A DNA stretch of 14,315 nucleotides from Clostridia bacterium. GTDB lineage: Bacteria > Bacillota > Clostridia > Oscillospirales > CAG-272. Of this stretch, positions 1 through 6,881 are shown piece after piece. The notes below the pieces were generated by a model. It was not told the DNA's origin. It worked only from the letters and a program-made list of their open reading frames with translations, and searched no databases. Where the stretch lies: contig JAGCJD010000178.1 in assembly GCA_017648425.1 (NCBI GenBank), positions 1-14,315 of the forward strand. Direction: 5' to 3'. Every line of letters starts with the position of its first letter. Position 1 is the stretch's first letter. The position numbers were made by a program, and so were the translations under genes.

Positions 1-154
1 AGTCCCTCAGTGGGCGTACTGCGCAGAAGTCTGCCGTACCGCTGTCCGTTAGTGTTTCATACGAGCGTTCTATAACGAATGTATCAAGCACGGAATATAC
101 GGTAAACGCCGTAAGCACTATTGAATAGGCGATAACCCATAAATGTTTTTTCAA
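1..154 (-). CDS. N-terminal fragment of a membrane-anchored protein, probably a phosphodiester glycosidase family protein (partial)
   Basis: Fifty-one codons are open on the minus strand and run off the left edge of the window. Translation begins at a TTG codon (152-154), preceded on that strand by GAGG about 8 nt upstream. The product starts LKKHLWVIAYSIVLTAFTVY, followed by SVLDTFVIERSYETL: two lysines, one hydrophobic signal-anchor of about 20 residues, then a polar extracytoplasmic stretch. The pattern of one membrane segment followed by LDTFVI is, from memory, typical of the N-terminus of Firmicutes phosphodiester glycosidase (DUF2233/NAGPA-like) exopolysaccharide-related proteins. The catalytic domain lies outside the window, so this assignment is inference. 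It is divergently oriented to the envelope glycosylation operon. Its promoter would lie in 155-227, where only a weak -10-like element is visible (about 187-192 on the minus strand). Confidence 0.5.
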   Translation of the reverse strand, partial: MKKHLWVIAYSIVLTAFTVYSVLDTFVIERSYETLTDSGTADFCAVRPLRD

Positions 155-227
155 AACCTCAACCTCAATCCTTTTTTCTTTTTTTAAATATAATAAAGCG
201 TTGTGTGCTCCAACTTAAGATTTACTA

Positions 228-256
228 TTGACAATATATGTTCGTTTTGTTATAAT
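228..256 (+). promoter_or_regulatory. Consensus sigma-A promoter of the glycosylation operon
   Basis: The -35 element TTGACA (228-233) and the -10 element TATAAT (251-256) are both perfect matches, separated by exactly 17 nt. Transcription should start near 263. This rules out the upstream start codons of the open frame (from 203), because they lie in or before the promoter, and it supports translation from the ATG at 296. Confidence 0.88.
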
Positions 257-295
257 GTAAGAAAGCCGTCAAAATGTGTGGGAGAGTGTTTTAAT

Positions 296-724
296 ATGAA
301 AATAACCGAGCTTGTAAAAAAAAATAAAGAAGCGATTTTGTATATATTCTTCGGCGGATTGACGACGCTTGTAAATATTGTCGCATATTCCGTCCTTTAT
401 TATGAGGCGCAGATCTCAAACAGTTTAAGTAACATTATAGCCTGGGTGATTTCTGTGGTGTTTGCTTATATCACCAACAAGCTGTTCGTTTTTGAAAATA
501 GAAGCTTTCGTCTACCGATGCTTTTAGTTGAGATTGGCTCGTTCTTTGCTTGCAGAATCCTTACAGGACTTCTTGATCTTGGGGTAATGTATCTTTGTGT
601 TGACATTCTTAATTTCCACGCGCTGGTTATGAAAGTTTTATCTAATATAATTGTCATAATTCTTAATTATATTGCAAGTAAATTTTTTATCTTTAAGAAA
701 AAATCGGAGGCGGAAAATGATTGA
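296..724 (+). CDS. GtrA family membrane protein (142 aa)
   Basis: This is a small four-helix integral membrane protein of the GtrA family (helices near residues 12-34, 44-62, 73-95 and 105-128). Members are proposed to move undecaprenyl-phosphate-linked sugars across the membrane. Diagnostic features are the early FFGGLTTLVN segment, the helix 2 ending AYITNKLFVF, and a similar sequence at the end of helix 4, NYIASKFFIF, which reflects the internal repeat of the family. The length matches the usual 120-150 residues. The start at 296 has a GGAGAG site (281-286) and lies downstream of the consensus promoter. An open extension to 203 would be untranscribed. The gene overlaps the next one by 8 nt, indicating translational coupling. 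Its neighbours, a GT-C and a GtrB-like GT2, are the expected partners. In Bacillus and Listeria, comparable trios (GtcA, CsbB, YfhO) decorate cell-envelope polymers. Confidence 0.88.
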   Translation: MKITELVKKNKEAILYIFFGGLTTLVNIVAYSVLYYEAQISNSLSNIIAWVISVVFAYITNKLFVFENRSFRLPMLLVEIGSFFACRILTGLLDLGVMYLCVDILNFHALVMKVLSNIIVIILNYIASKFFIFKKKSEAEND

Positions 725-2330
725 TTTCTGTAAAAAATCCGTAGCATATTTATATTCGATTTTTATAGCGCTTGTGCTGGTAGATGTTCTGATAATTCAG
801 CAGTTTATAAACCAGTTGTGCAAAAAGAATTTCGCTTTGCCGAATATTGTTCTTCTGATTATAGGCGCGATATTCATAGGAGCGATGTCTTATCTGGTAA
901 TAAGGTATTATAAGAGCTTTGGCCCAAGGCTCAATGCTCTCATAAGCCGACCTGTAATTGGTATTGTTTCGATAGTTCTTTTCTTTGTTCAGTTGTACAT
1001 TCTTAAAAATATTTATTTCCTTACAGGGTGGGATGCAGAGGTTATTTTTTCTTCAGCAAAGGAGCTGTTGAACGGTAATGATGTTGCAGAGTGGTATTAC
1101 TCAGCGTATCCAAACAATTTGTTTTTAACCTATGTTTTTGCATTTATTCTAAAAATAAATTCCACACTTGGTATCTACCCCGAAAACGGTGGCATTTTCG
1201 CAATAATAGCCGTTCAGTGCGCGCTTGCATTCCTTACGGCATATCTAGTTTATTCGGTGTGTGTCAATATTACTGAAAGTCGTATAGCGGGTCTTGCGGC
1301 ATATGTTTTGTATGTTGCGTTTATAGGCTTTTCCCCTTGGCTTGTAATACCGTACTCCGATTCTATGGGACTTGTTTTTCCGCTTCTTACGGTAAGGCTT
1401 TATCAGCTTGCGAGAGCTTCATCGAACAGGATAAGAGAGCTGATACTATACGGAGTGATAGGACTAATTGCTTTTATTGGATTTAAGATAAAGCCTCAGA
1501 TTGCTATAATCTTTATTGCGATAGTGCTTTGGGATATGGTAAGACTTGTTCACACTCTGATAAAGGACAGAAAAAAGCTCGTTGAGCGTGTGGTAAGCCT
1601 TGCGGTATGCTTTGCGGTGTTTATAAGCACAGCCGTAGGAGTTTCAGCGCTGCTGAAGAGTTCGTCCGACAAGCTTGATCCTGAGGCGGAGATAGGAGTA
1701 GCTCACTTCGCTATGATGGGTTTAAATGATGAATACGACGGTATATACAACTCTGGTGATGTTGATTTTTCACAATCATACGAAACGAGGACGGAACGCT
1801 CTGAGGCGAATATAAGAGTTGTGAAAGAAAGACTGTCTGAGCTCGGATTTTTCGGCACGATACGGCACATTGCCGAAAAAAGTCTTGTTAATTTTGGCGA
1901 TGGTACATTTGCATGGGTAGCTGAGGGTAGTTTTTTTAAGGTTGTTTTGCCAATGCCAAATGACTCCATGTCGGGATTTTTACGCAGCTTTTATTACACA
2001 GAGGGCAACGCATACGATTTCTATATTACATTTATGCAATTTATCTGGATAGGCGTTCTTGCACTTAGTCTCGTAGCAGGATTTTACGCTTTGAGGAATA
2101 AGGGTGAGAGCGGAATTACAGTATGCGTTCTTATGACAGGACTTATAGGTCTTATACTGTTTGAGACTATTTTTGAGGCGAGAGCGAGATATTTATTCAC
2201 CTACGCTCCGATATTCGTAATATGCGCAACAGTAGGACTTTTTAGTGTTTTAAAATTTATAAAAGGAAAAAAAGTGGAAGGGGTAAAGACAAATGACACC
2301 GATTCTTTATATAGTGATACCATGTTATAA
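717..2330 (+). CDS. GT-C type integral membrane glycosyltransferase (ArnT/PMT/YfhO-like, 537 aa)
   Basis: A multi-spanning membrane protein with roughly ten or more hydrophobic helices (for example residues 8-30, 43-65 and 80-100, and a final pair before residue 525). It carries one large hydrophilic extracytoplasmic region at about residues 330-420. The first external loop contains FLTGWDAEV with Asp106, matching the conserved loop-1 acidic residue of lipid-phosphosugar-dependent GT-C transferases, and is followed by YSAYPNNLFL. Such enzymes take a sugar from a polyprenyl-phosphate donor on the outer face and attach it to a lipid, polymer or protein. The ATG at 717 has CGGAGG at 705-710, 6 nt upstream. 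The longer open frame from 672 lies within the preceding gene. It overlaps GtrA by 8 nt and the next gene by 38 nt. The acceptor and sugar cannot be read from the sequence. Confidence 0.8.
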   Translation: MIDFCKKSVAYLYSIFIALVLVDVLIIQQFINQLCKKNFALPNIVLLIIGAIFIGAMSYLVIRYYKSFGPRLNALISRPVIGIVSIVLFFVQLYILKNIYFLTGWDAEVIFSSAKELLNGNDVAEWYYSAYPNNLFLTYVFAFILKINSTLGIYPENGGIFAIIAVQCALAFLTAYLVYSVCVNITESRIAGLAAYVLYVAFIGFSPWLVIPYSDSMGLVFPLLTVRLYQLARASSNRIRELILYGVIGLIAFIGFKIKPQIAIIFIAIVLWDMVRLVHTLIKDRKKLVERVVSLAVCFAVFISTAVGVSALLKSSSDKLDPEAEIGVAHFAMMGLNDEYDGIYNSGDVDFSQSYETRTERSEANIRVVKERLSELGFFGTIRHIAEKSLVNFGDGTFAWVAEGSFFKVVLPMPNDSMSGFLRSFYYTEGNAYDFYITFMQFIWIGVLALSLVAGFYALRNKGESGITVCVLMTGLIGLILFETIFEARARYLFTYAPIFVICATVGLFSVLKFIKGKKVEGVKTNDTDSLYSDTML

Positions 2331-3291
2331 CGAGCAACAGGTGCTTCCGGAAACCGCACCCATGTTTTTATCAAAGCTTACTGAGCTTATAGATTCTGGT
2401 GAAATAAGCAATGATAGCCGCGTTATGTTCGTAAATGATGGAAGCCGTGATAATACATGGGAGATAATTTCTGCGCTTTCCAAAGAGAATGAGCATTATG
2501 TGGGGCTTTCTTTAAGTCGTAACAGAGGGCATCAGAATGCGCTTCTTTGCGGACTTATGGAGGCTAAGGATATGTGCGATATAACCGTTAGCATAGACTG
2601 TGATGGTCAGGACGATATCAACGCCATAAATGAGATGGTAAAGGAATATAAGGGCGGCTGCGATATCGTTTACGGAGTAAGAAACTCAAGAAAAAAGGAT
2701 TCATTCTTCAAGAGAAATACGGCACAGCTGTTTTATAAGCTTCTTTCATGGATGGGCGCAAATGTGGTTTATAATCACGCAGATTATCGCCTTATGTCCT
2801 CCAAAGCGCTCAACGAGCTTGCAAAGTTCAAGGAGGTCAATATTTACTTGCGTGGAATGGTACCCCTCATCGGTTTCAAAAGCACCTCGGTTTATTATGA
2901 GAGAAACGAAAGAATTGCAGGGGAGAGCCATTATCCGCTCAGCAAAATGCTTAAACTTGCATTTGACGGCATTACCAGTCTTTCGATAAAGCCCATGCAC
3001 ATTATTACCACCGTTGGTATTGTGATTATGTTTTTAAGCCTTGCGGGTATCGTGTGGTCGGTCGTTGCTTATTTCCTGCAACAGAGTGTTGCTGGGTGGG
3101 CATCCACGATAGCGCTTATCTGCTTCTTTGGCGGAGCACAGCTTCTGTCCATAGGTATTATAGGTGAATATATAGGCAAGATTTATATGGAAACTAAGAA
3201 TAGACCTAGATACATCGTTGGTGAACGCACATGGGAAGCTGACGAAAAAAACGCAGATAACTCTACCGAAGTGTCGGGAAACGAAGAATAA
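2293..3291 (+). CDS. GT2 family glycosyltransferase, GtrB/DPM synthase-like, with two C-terminal membrane helices (332 aa)
   Basis: The cytoplasmic GT-A domain (about residues 4-230) opens with VIPCYNE (8-14), has the nucleotide-binding NDGSRDNT (48-55), and the metal/sugar-nucleotide DXD-like motif at DCDGQDD (102-108). Two membrane helices follow (about 236-262 and 270-297). The C-terminus GEYIGKIYMETKNRPRYIV is highly characteristic of GtrB/YfdH/CsbB enzymes. These transfer a sugar from UDP- or GDP-sugar to undecaprenyl phosphate on the inner face. With the GtrA protein and the GT-C transferase upstream this completes a three-component lipid-linked sugar pathway. The start overlaps the preceding gene by 38 nt, and a GGAAGGGG site (2276-2283) sits inside that gene. 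Length and domain order are normal for the family. The sugar cannot be predicted. Confidence 0.92.
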   Translation: MTPILYIVIPCYNEQQVLPETAPMFLSKLTELIDSGEISNDSRVMFVNDGSRDNTWEIISALSKENEHYVGLSLSRNRGHQNALLCGLMEAKDMCDITVSIDCDGQDDINAINEMVKEYKGGCDIVYGVRNSRKKDSFFKRNTAQLFYKLLSWMGANVVYNHADYRLMSSKALNELAKFKEVNIYLRGMVPLIGFKSTSVYYERNERIAGESHYPLSKMLKLAFDGITSLSIKPMHIITTVGIVIMFLSLAGIVWSVVAYFLQQSVAGWASTIALICFFGGAQLLSIGIIGEYIGKIYMETKNRPRYIVGERTWEADEKNADNSTEVSGNEE

Positions 3292-3733
3292 TAACTACTA
3301 AAAGCAAAGACATTTTTGTCGATGGAATAAAGTTAGTACTGCTCTCAAAAAACATGGAGCAACAAATAAATTCAAAAGCCTGACTTGAAATTTCAAGTCA
3401 GGCTTTTGAATTTGTGCACATGTTGCTTAACTAATCGCATTACGACTTTCAAGAATAGAAGTGAAGCTCTCGTTGATTATGTTATGATAACTATCGTTTT
3501 GAATTTCTACCCGTCCATATAATTTTTTGGATTTTTGCTATCATTTGTCAACAAATGTCGTTCTTTTATTCCGTAAAGTGTTGTTTTGCCTCAATAGTCA
3601 AAAATAAGCGTAGGACGAATTGGCTGATTATTTTTAAATGAGCAAATATTTTATTTCCCATCTTAACTTCGAATTTAATAAGTATCTGTATGTAAAAATA
3701 CAATGATATTTATGATTTATTTCAAGACATCTC
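3292..3733. other. Intergenic region with terminator and a possible decayed minus-strand coding remnant
   Basis: Apart from the palindrome, this AT-rich stretch has no convincing gene. On the minus strand, 3427-3537 is open for 36 codons before a stop at 3427-3429 and reads like protein (KKLYGRVEIQNDSYHNIINE and onward). It is closed upstream by two adjacent stops and has no start codon or ribosome binding site. It may be the tail of a decayed gene or simply chance. Nothing recognisable is seen in 3541-3733. Confidence 0.35.
3368..3413. terminator. Long perfect palindrome, probable bidirectional intrinsic terminator
   Basis: A perfect inverted repeat with 23-nt arms meets at a central AAATTT. 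The core reads AAAAGCCTGACTTG on the left and CAAGTCAGGCTTTT on the right, so each strand has a GC-rich stem end followed by a T-run, as in bidirectional terminators. An outer pair, AGCAACA (3358-3364) with TGTTGCT (3421-3427), can extend the structure to about 70 nt. It lies 77 nt after the GT2 stop codon and should end the glycosylation operon. Confidence 0.8.
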
Positions 3734-3762
3734 TTGATTTTTGCTCATAAAAATGATAAAAT
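3734..3762 (+). promoter_or_regulatory. Sigma-A-type promoter for the Pr6Pr gene
   Basis: TTGATT (3734-3739) and TAAAAT (3757-3762) are separated by 17 nt, with each hexamer one or two mismatches from consensus. Transcription would begin near 3769, followed by AGAGGA (3782-3787) and the ATG at 3794. Confidence 0.65.
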
Positions 3763-3793
3763 AGTTGTGAAAGCATTTTAAAGAGGAACTGAT

Positions 3794-4474
3794 ATGATTA
3801 AAAACAGAACAACACAATTGATTTTTTATACGATTTATTGTACTCTTGGACTTGTAGGTTGCATATCTGCGCTGGGAATTTTTGATGACATTACCACAAT
3901 CAGATGGGATTTCTATGTTCACTTTACGAATATCAGTAATTATCTGTGTATTGGTATTATGCTTGTTTCTTTGGTTCAGACCGCAAAAAAGAAAGAGGAC
4001 AGTTATGTGACATCTCTACCTATGTTGAAGTTTATTGGAATGCTTGGAATTCTTTTGACATTCCTTGTGTTCAACATTATGCTCGCAGGTGCTGAGGGAC
4101 GCGATCCCCAGGCAAATTGGAGAATTGGAAGCCTTTTATTCCATGTTTTTCTTCCGATTTTGTACATTGCCGATTGGTTCTTGTTCCGTGAGCGCAAAAA
4201 GTGTAAGTGGTATTATCCCATTGCTTCAATTGGCTTTCCCGTTGCTTATGTAATATTCTTGCTTATCCAAGCTTTGATTTTGAAGTTCAACACTTCTATT
4301 CTAATTCCTACTACTCAAACTCCGCTCATTTATCCTTACTTCTTTGTAAACCTTGATACTCAGGGAGTTGGTGGCGTTCTGATGTGGATCGGTATTCTTT
4401 CCGTGGCATTCGTTGCGGTTGGTTTCTTGTTTTTCGGCTTGGACAAAATTGCAAAGAAAAAGAATGAAAAATAA
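3794..4474 (+). CDS. Pr6Pr family six-helix membrane protein (226 aa)
   Basis: An integral membrane protein with six predicted helices (about 7-29, 46-64, 77-97, 113-134, 142-164 and 191-216). The pattern fits the Pr6Pr/FAR-17a-AIG1-like family: YVHFTNISNYL after helix 1, a helix-4 segment LLFHVFLPILYIADW with His117, and YPYFFVNLDTQGVGG before the last helix. The conserved Thr/His arrangement is shared with AIG1/ADTRP-type hydrolases in eukaryotes, but bacterial members have no established function, so I assign none. The start has AGAGGA 6 nt upstream and its own promoter. The next gene follows after 39 nt and may be co-transcribed. Length is normal for the family. Confidence 0.75.
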   Translation: MIKNRTTQLIFYTIYCTLGLVGCISALGIFDDITTIRWDFYVHFTNISNYLCIGIMLVSLVQTAKKKEDSYVTSLPMLKFIGMLGILLTFLVFNIMLAGAEGRDPQANWRIGSLLFHVFLPILYIADWFLFRERKKCKWYYPIASIGFPVAYVIFLLIQALILKFNTSILIPTTQTPLIYPYFFVNLDTQGVGGVLMWIGILSVAFVAVGFLFFGLDKIAKKKNEK

Positions 4475-4513
4475 CATATTAAAACAACTAACAAAAATAT
4501 CAAAGGAGAAAAT

Positions 4514-4855
4514 ATGATGAAAAAAGATTTGATTTTTGCCCCCATACTTTTGTTGGTAGGAGTTGCATTGTTTTTGCTTCGCTTTACAGGAATGCCGATA
4601 CATATAGCGGTTTCTATTGTTGGCGCTTTGGTTTTGGCGGTATATACCGTGCTTGCAAAGAAGGAATGGAAGATTTTTGCTCTTGAAATCATTATGAGAG
4701 CTTTTTACGGTATTGCATTGATCAGCGGTGTAGTTATGATGAATGTAAAAGGAATTGCCGCCATTTCTATCGTTCACAAGATCAGTGCCGTTTTATTTAT
4801 GGCGCTTATTATCGTTTTGCTTTCTCATAAGTTGATTGCGAACAAAAAGAATTAA
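4514..4855 (+). CDS. Small four-helix membrane protein of unknown function (113 aa)
   Basis: An almost entirely hydrophobic protein with four predicted helices (about 6-24, 30-48, 56-78 and 84-106) and positively charged loops and tail (KKEWK; ANKKN). I do not recognise the family. It contains His residues (around 29 and 88) in or near helices, but no obvious catalytic or metal motif. AAAGGAG (4502-4508) precedes two tandem ATG codons at 4514 and 4517. The second has the more usual 8-nt spacing, so the mature start may be one residue shorter. It follows the Pr6Pr gene by 39 nt in the same direction, which suggests a two-gene membrane unit. After its TAA the same frame stays open for 30 codons. 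Confidence 0.7.
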   Translation: MMKKDLIFAPILLLVGVALFLLRFTGMPIHIAVSIVGALVLAVYTVLAKKEWKIFALEIIMRAFYGIALISGVVMMNVKGIAAISIVHKISAVLFMALIIVLLSHKLIANKKN

Positions 4856-4948
4856 GTGTTGTTGGGTATTATTCCGATAGGCGTTGCGTTGATTGCAACT
4901 CCGTATACTTCGGACATTATTCAAAGAGTGAAACAAAGGATAAGTTAG
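4856..4948 (+). other. Open 30-codon tail in frame behind the small membrane protein's stop
   Basis: Directly after the TAA at 4853-4855 the same frame encodes VLLGIIPIGVALIATPY followed by a charged, helix-like end (SDIIQRVKQRIS) before a TAG at 4946-4948. It looks like a membrane helix plus cytoplasmic tail. No ribosome binding site precedes its GTG. It could be the remnant of a longer original C-terminus after a nonsense mutation, a fragment of another gene, or chance. Confidence 0.3.
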
Positions 4949-4998
4949 TTAGAAAAATAGAAATTCCGCTTGCTAAAAAGGTTATAGAAAGAGCGGGA

Positions 4999-5388
4999 CT
5001 TTACATTGTACAGAAAAAAGATCTTGATCGTTTGGCTGAGGTTGCGGCAGACGCATATCGGGACTACCCGCTGCACAATTGGTTTACTAAGGGAAAGTAC
5101 GATCCTGTGGCATCTCGTCTTATTATGCAGATTTCATTAAGAACAATGACGGAGGATGCAGTCATATACGCCGACAGTGAAGAGATAAATGGCTTTGCTG
5201 TTTGGTTGCCGTTTGGTTTTACAGGAAGTAAAACAATGCCGTTTTTAATGAATGGCGGATTGAAATTGATCTTTCATAAGGAAGTGAATGTCGGGCTCTA
5301 TCGTCATTATGGCTTTGATTTGATGAAGGAAGAATTGATTCCGAAAACGCCGGTAACTCATTACTCAATGGTGAGAAAGCCGATGTAA
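4999..5388 (+). pseudogene. GNAT family N-acetyltransferase with an internal deletion and no proper start
   Basis: The N-terminal half of a GNAT enzyme is clear: QKKDLDRLAEVAADAYRDYP, then HNWFTKGKYDP, a substrate-side segment, and GFAVWLPFGFTGSK. After LMNGGLKLIFH the sequence jumps directly to KEVNVGLYRHYGFDL, which in full-length relatives is the C-terminal beta6-alpha4 region. From general knowledge of the fold about 75-85 residues are missing, including motif A with the acetyl-CoA pyrophosphate-binding R/Q-x-x-G-x-G/A loop. The frame is kept across the join. No ATG or GTG start is in frame upstream (the frame is open back to about 4837). The first possible start is a TTG at 5032, inside the first helix. 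Loss of the cofactor site and of the start argue for a pseudogene. In intact relatives the length is about 200 residues. Confidence 0.75.
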
Positions 5389-5477
5389 TAAACAACTAGC
5401 AAATGCTTGACCTTATAGGTTGGTATTAATAGTTGTTACCTATACAAACATTTAAAACAATAATGGGGGCAAATAAA

Positions 5478-5717
5478 ATGAAAAATCAAATGAAAAAGGA
5501 AAAGAAAGAATTAATTAAAAAATTCAAAGTAGTAGTTGAGGATTTGTTGGATAATTACGAAGAATATACAGATGAAGAAAAGGCTCAGATTAAAGATATA
5601 TTCCAAAAAGTTGCGGATCTGAATACAATTTTAGATAAATACGATGTTGATGCAAAAATGGATTGGCAGGAATATTTTACGGCCGTTTCACATTACTTCG
5701 ACACAGTTTATTATTAA
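5478..5717 (+). CDS. Small charged hypothetical protein (79 aa)
   Basis: A short, soluble, strongly charged protein. It has a lysine-rich start (KNQMKKEKKELIKKFK), an acidic helical middle (EDLLDNYEEYTDEEKAQ), and an aromatic C-terminus (WQEYFTAVSHYFDTVYY). It should be mostly alpha-helical, possibly forming a helical hairpin. No signal peptide, membrane segment or cysteine is present, and I recognise no family. The ATG at 5478 is preferred because GGGGG (5465-5469) lies 8 nt upstream. The alternative ATG at 5463 overlaps that site. It stands alone between the broken acetyltransferase and the signalling operon. Confidence 0.6.
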   Translation: MKNQMKKEKKELIKKFKVVVEDLLDNYEEYTDEEKAQIKDIFQKVADLNTILDKYDVDAKMDWQEYFTAVSHYFDTVYY

Positions 5718-5731
5718 TAAGCAGAGCATAT

Positions 5732-5759
5732 TTTAAACTAACGATTTGGTTTTTATATT
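5732..5759 (+). promoter_or_regulatory. Candidate promoter of the signalling operon
   Basis: TTTAAA (5732-5737) and TATATT (5754-5759) are spaced by 16 nt, with four and five matches to the consensus hexamers. If used, transcription would start near 5766 and leave a leader of about 140 nt before the first gene at 5907. This is a weak call; no better promoter was seen between 5718 and 5906. Confidence 0.3.
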
Positions 5760-5763
5760 TATT

Positions 5764-5805
5764 GGCTTTAAGACGACATTGTAAAAAAGCAAGTTGCTTA
5801 AAGCC
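5764..5805. repeat. Inverted repeat in the leader of the signalling operon
   Basis: GGCTTTAAG (5764-5772) and CTTAAAGCC (5797-5805) form a perfect 9-bp stem around a 24-nt loop. There is no T-run after it, so it is not a standard terminator for the plus strand. The loop contains ACATTGTAAAAA (5776-5787), which recurs at 5882-5893 running into the ribosome binding site of the next gene. It may be a leader structure or a protein-binding site. Confidence 0.4.
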
Positions 5806-5906
5806 GATAGTTCTTTATGGACAAGTGGTAATTAACACATGATTTTGAAAACGAGATTACTATGCGTTGTCGTAAAGAAAAACATTGTAAAAAGGAGATG
5901 AAACCA

Positions 5907-6869
5907 ATGCCGAAAAAATACAGAAAGTTTGCCGATGATGGCTGGGCTGTTTGGATTGACGGTGACGATACAAGTACGGTCTATATTAATAATTGGCTTA
6001 ATCCAAAAGGAAAAAGCTATGTGGATTTAGCAATACGCATACGCGGCATTAAAGCAAGTAAATCATTGAATGTGTATGTTCCTTTTGCTATTTCTCGTGA
6101 GGAGATAGAAGATGTATCCTTACTTTTCTATGATACAAAAATTTTGCAGGCGATTTTTAGCGCGGCGTGTATTATTGATTATAAGAAGAATGAGCATACC
6201 TCAGAGATCGCGTATAATGGAAAGACCGTTGATGTAGTACATATAAGCACGCTGGAATATAAGACTAATTTGTTAGCTGATGGAACATTAATTAATATCA
6301 ATTTAGATGAGCTGCAATCCTTTTTGGATAATGATGAGGCATATTTTATTTGGCGTATGCCCCATAAGTCGTTGGACGGGATATTCAAGTCTCATGTAAG
6401 TATGGGAAATGTGATGGTAAGGCTTCGAAATTTGCTCACAACTCCTGTTGTTTCAGAAAAGTACGCATATTCCATCAGAGTTAATGAGTCAAGGCTTTTG
6501 CCTGAAGAAATTACAAGAATCGGTGCTTTCCACCGCCAGAAATTGAAAAAGGCGGTAATCACACTTTCGATTGATGAAAATTACGAGCTGAATGATTCAG
6601 GTTGCTACCGTACTCATCGCTTGGAGGAAAATCTTTATAAGGACTATCTTCCCAAGGATTATGAGCGAGAAGATGTTATTACTTATCAGTGGAATCAAAA
6701 CAGGGAGTATAATTTGCAAGGACAGTTTAATTTCTATTATACTGTTACAAAGGACTCTATCAGTCGCGGAAGTATGCTTTTATATATGACGCTGTTGTTG
6801 ACTATAGGTTTATTTGGGGATTTTATCGCCAATTTTTTATGGGACTTGATAACAGGCTTACTTAAATAA
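5907..6869 (+). CDS. Unknown protein with a C-terminal membrane anchor, first gene of the signalling operon (320 aa)
   Basis: I do not recognise this protein. Residues 1-290 are soluble and mixed alpha/beta, beginning KKYRKFADDGWAVWIDGDD, with a beta-rich pattern (VDLAIRIRGI; SLNVYVPFAI) and no signal peptide. One hydrophobic helix closes the chain (about 293-316, MLLYMTLLLTIGLFGDFIANF). This tail-anchored layout places the large domain in the cytoplasm. The start at 5907 has AAGGAG (5892-5897) 9 nt upstream; two earlier in-frame ATGs (5862, 5898) have no site or overlap it. The sensor gene begins 12 nt after its stop, so the two are almost certainly co-transcribed. A role as a membrane-located partner or effector of the switch below is inference. 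No catalytic motif was seen. Confidence 0.75.
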   Translation: MPKKYRKFADDGWAVWIDGDDTSTVYINNWLNPKGKSYVDLAIRIRGIKASKSLNVYVPFAISREEIEDVSLLFYDTKILQAIFSAACIIDYKKNEHTSEIAYNGKTVDVVHISTLEYKTNLLADGTLININLDELQSFLDNDEAYFIWRMPHKSLDGIFKSHVSMGNVMVRLRNLLTTPVVSEKYAYSIRVNESRLLPEEITRIGAFHRQKLKKAVITLSIDENYELNDSGCYRTHRLEENLYKDYLPKDYEREDVITYQWNQNREYNLQGQFNFYYTVTKDSISRGSMLLYMTLLLTIGLFGDFIANFLWDLITGLLK

Positions 6870-6881
6870 CGAGGTGTTTTA

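Noticed and set aside
203..295. Upstream extension of the GtrA reading frame from position 203
   Set aside because: It contains the consensus promoter (228-256), so it would not be transcribed; the ATG at 296 has a ribosome binding site and gives the normal family N-terminus.
4301..4777. 158-codon minus-strand open frame
   Set aside because: It lies antisense to the two membrane protein genes, has low-complexity His/Asn/Gln-rich composition, and shows no ribosome binding site or family pattern.
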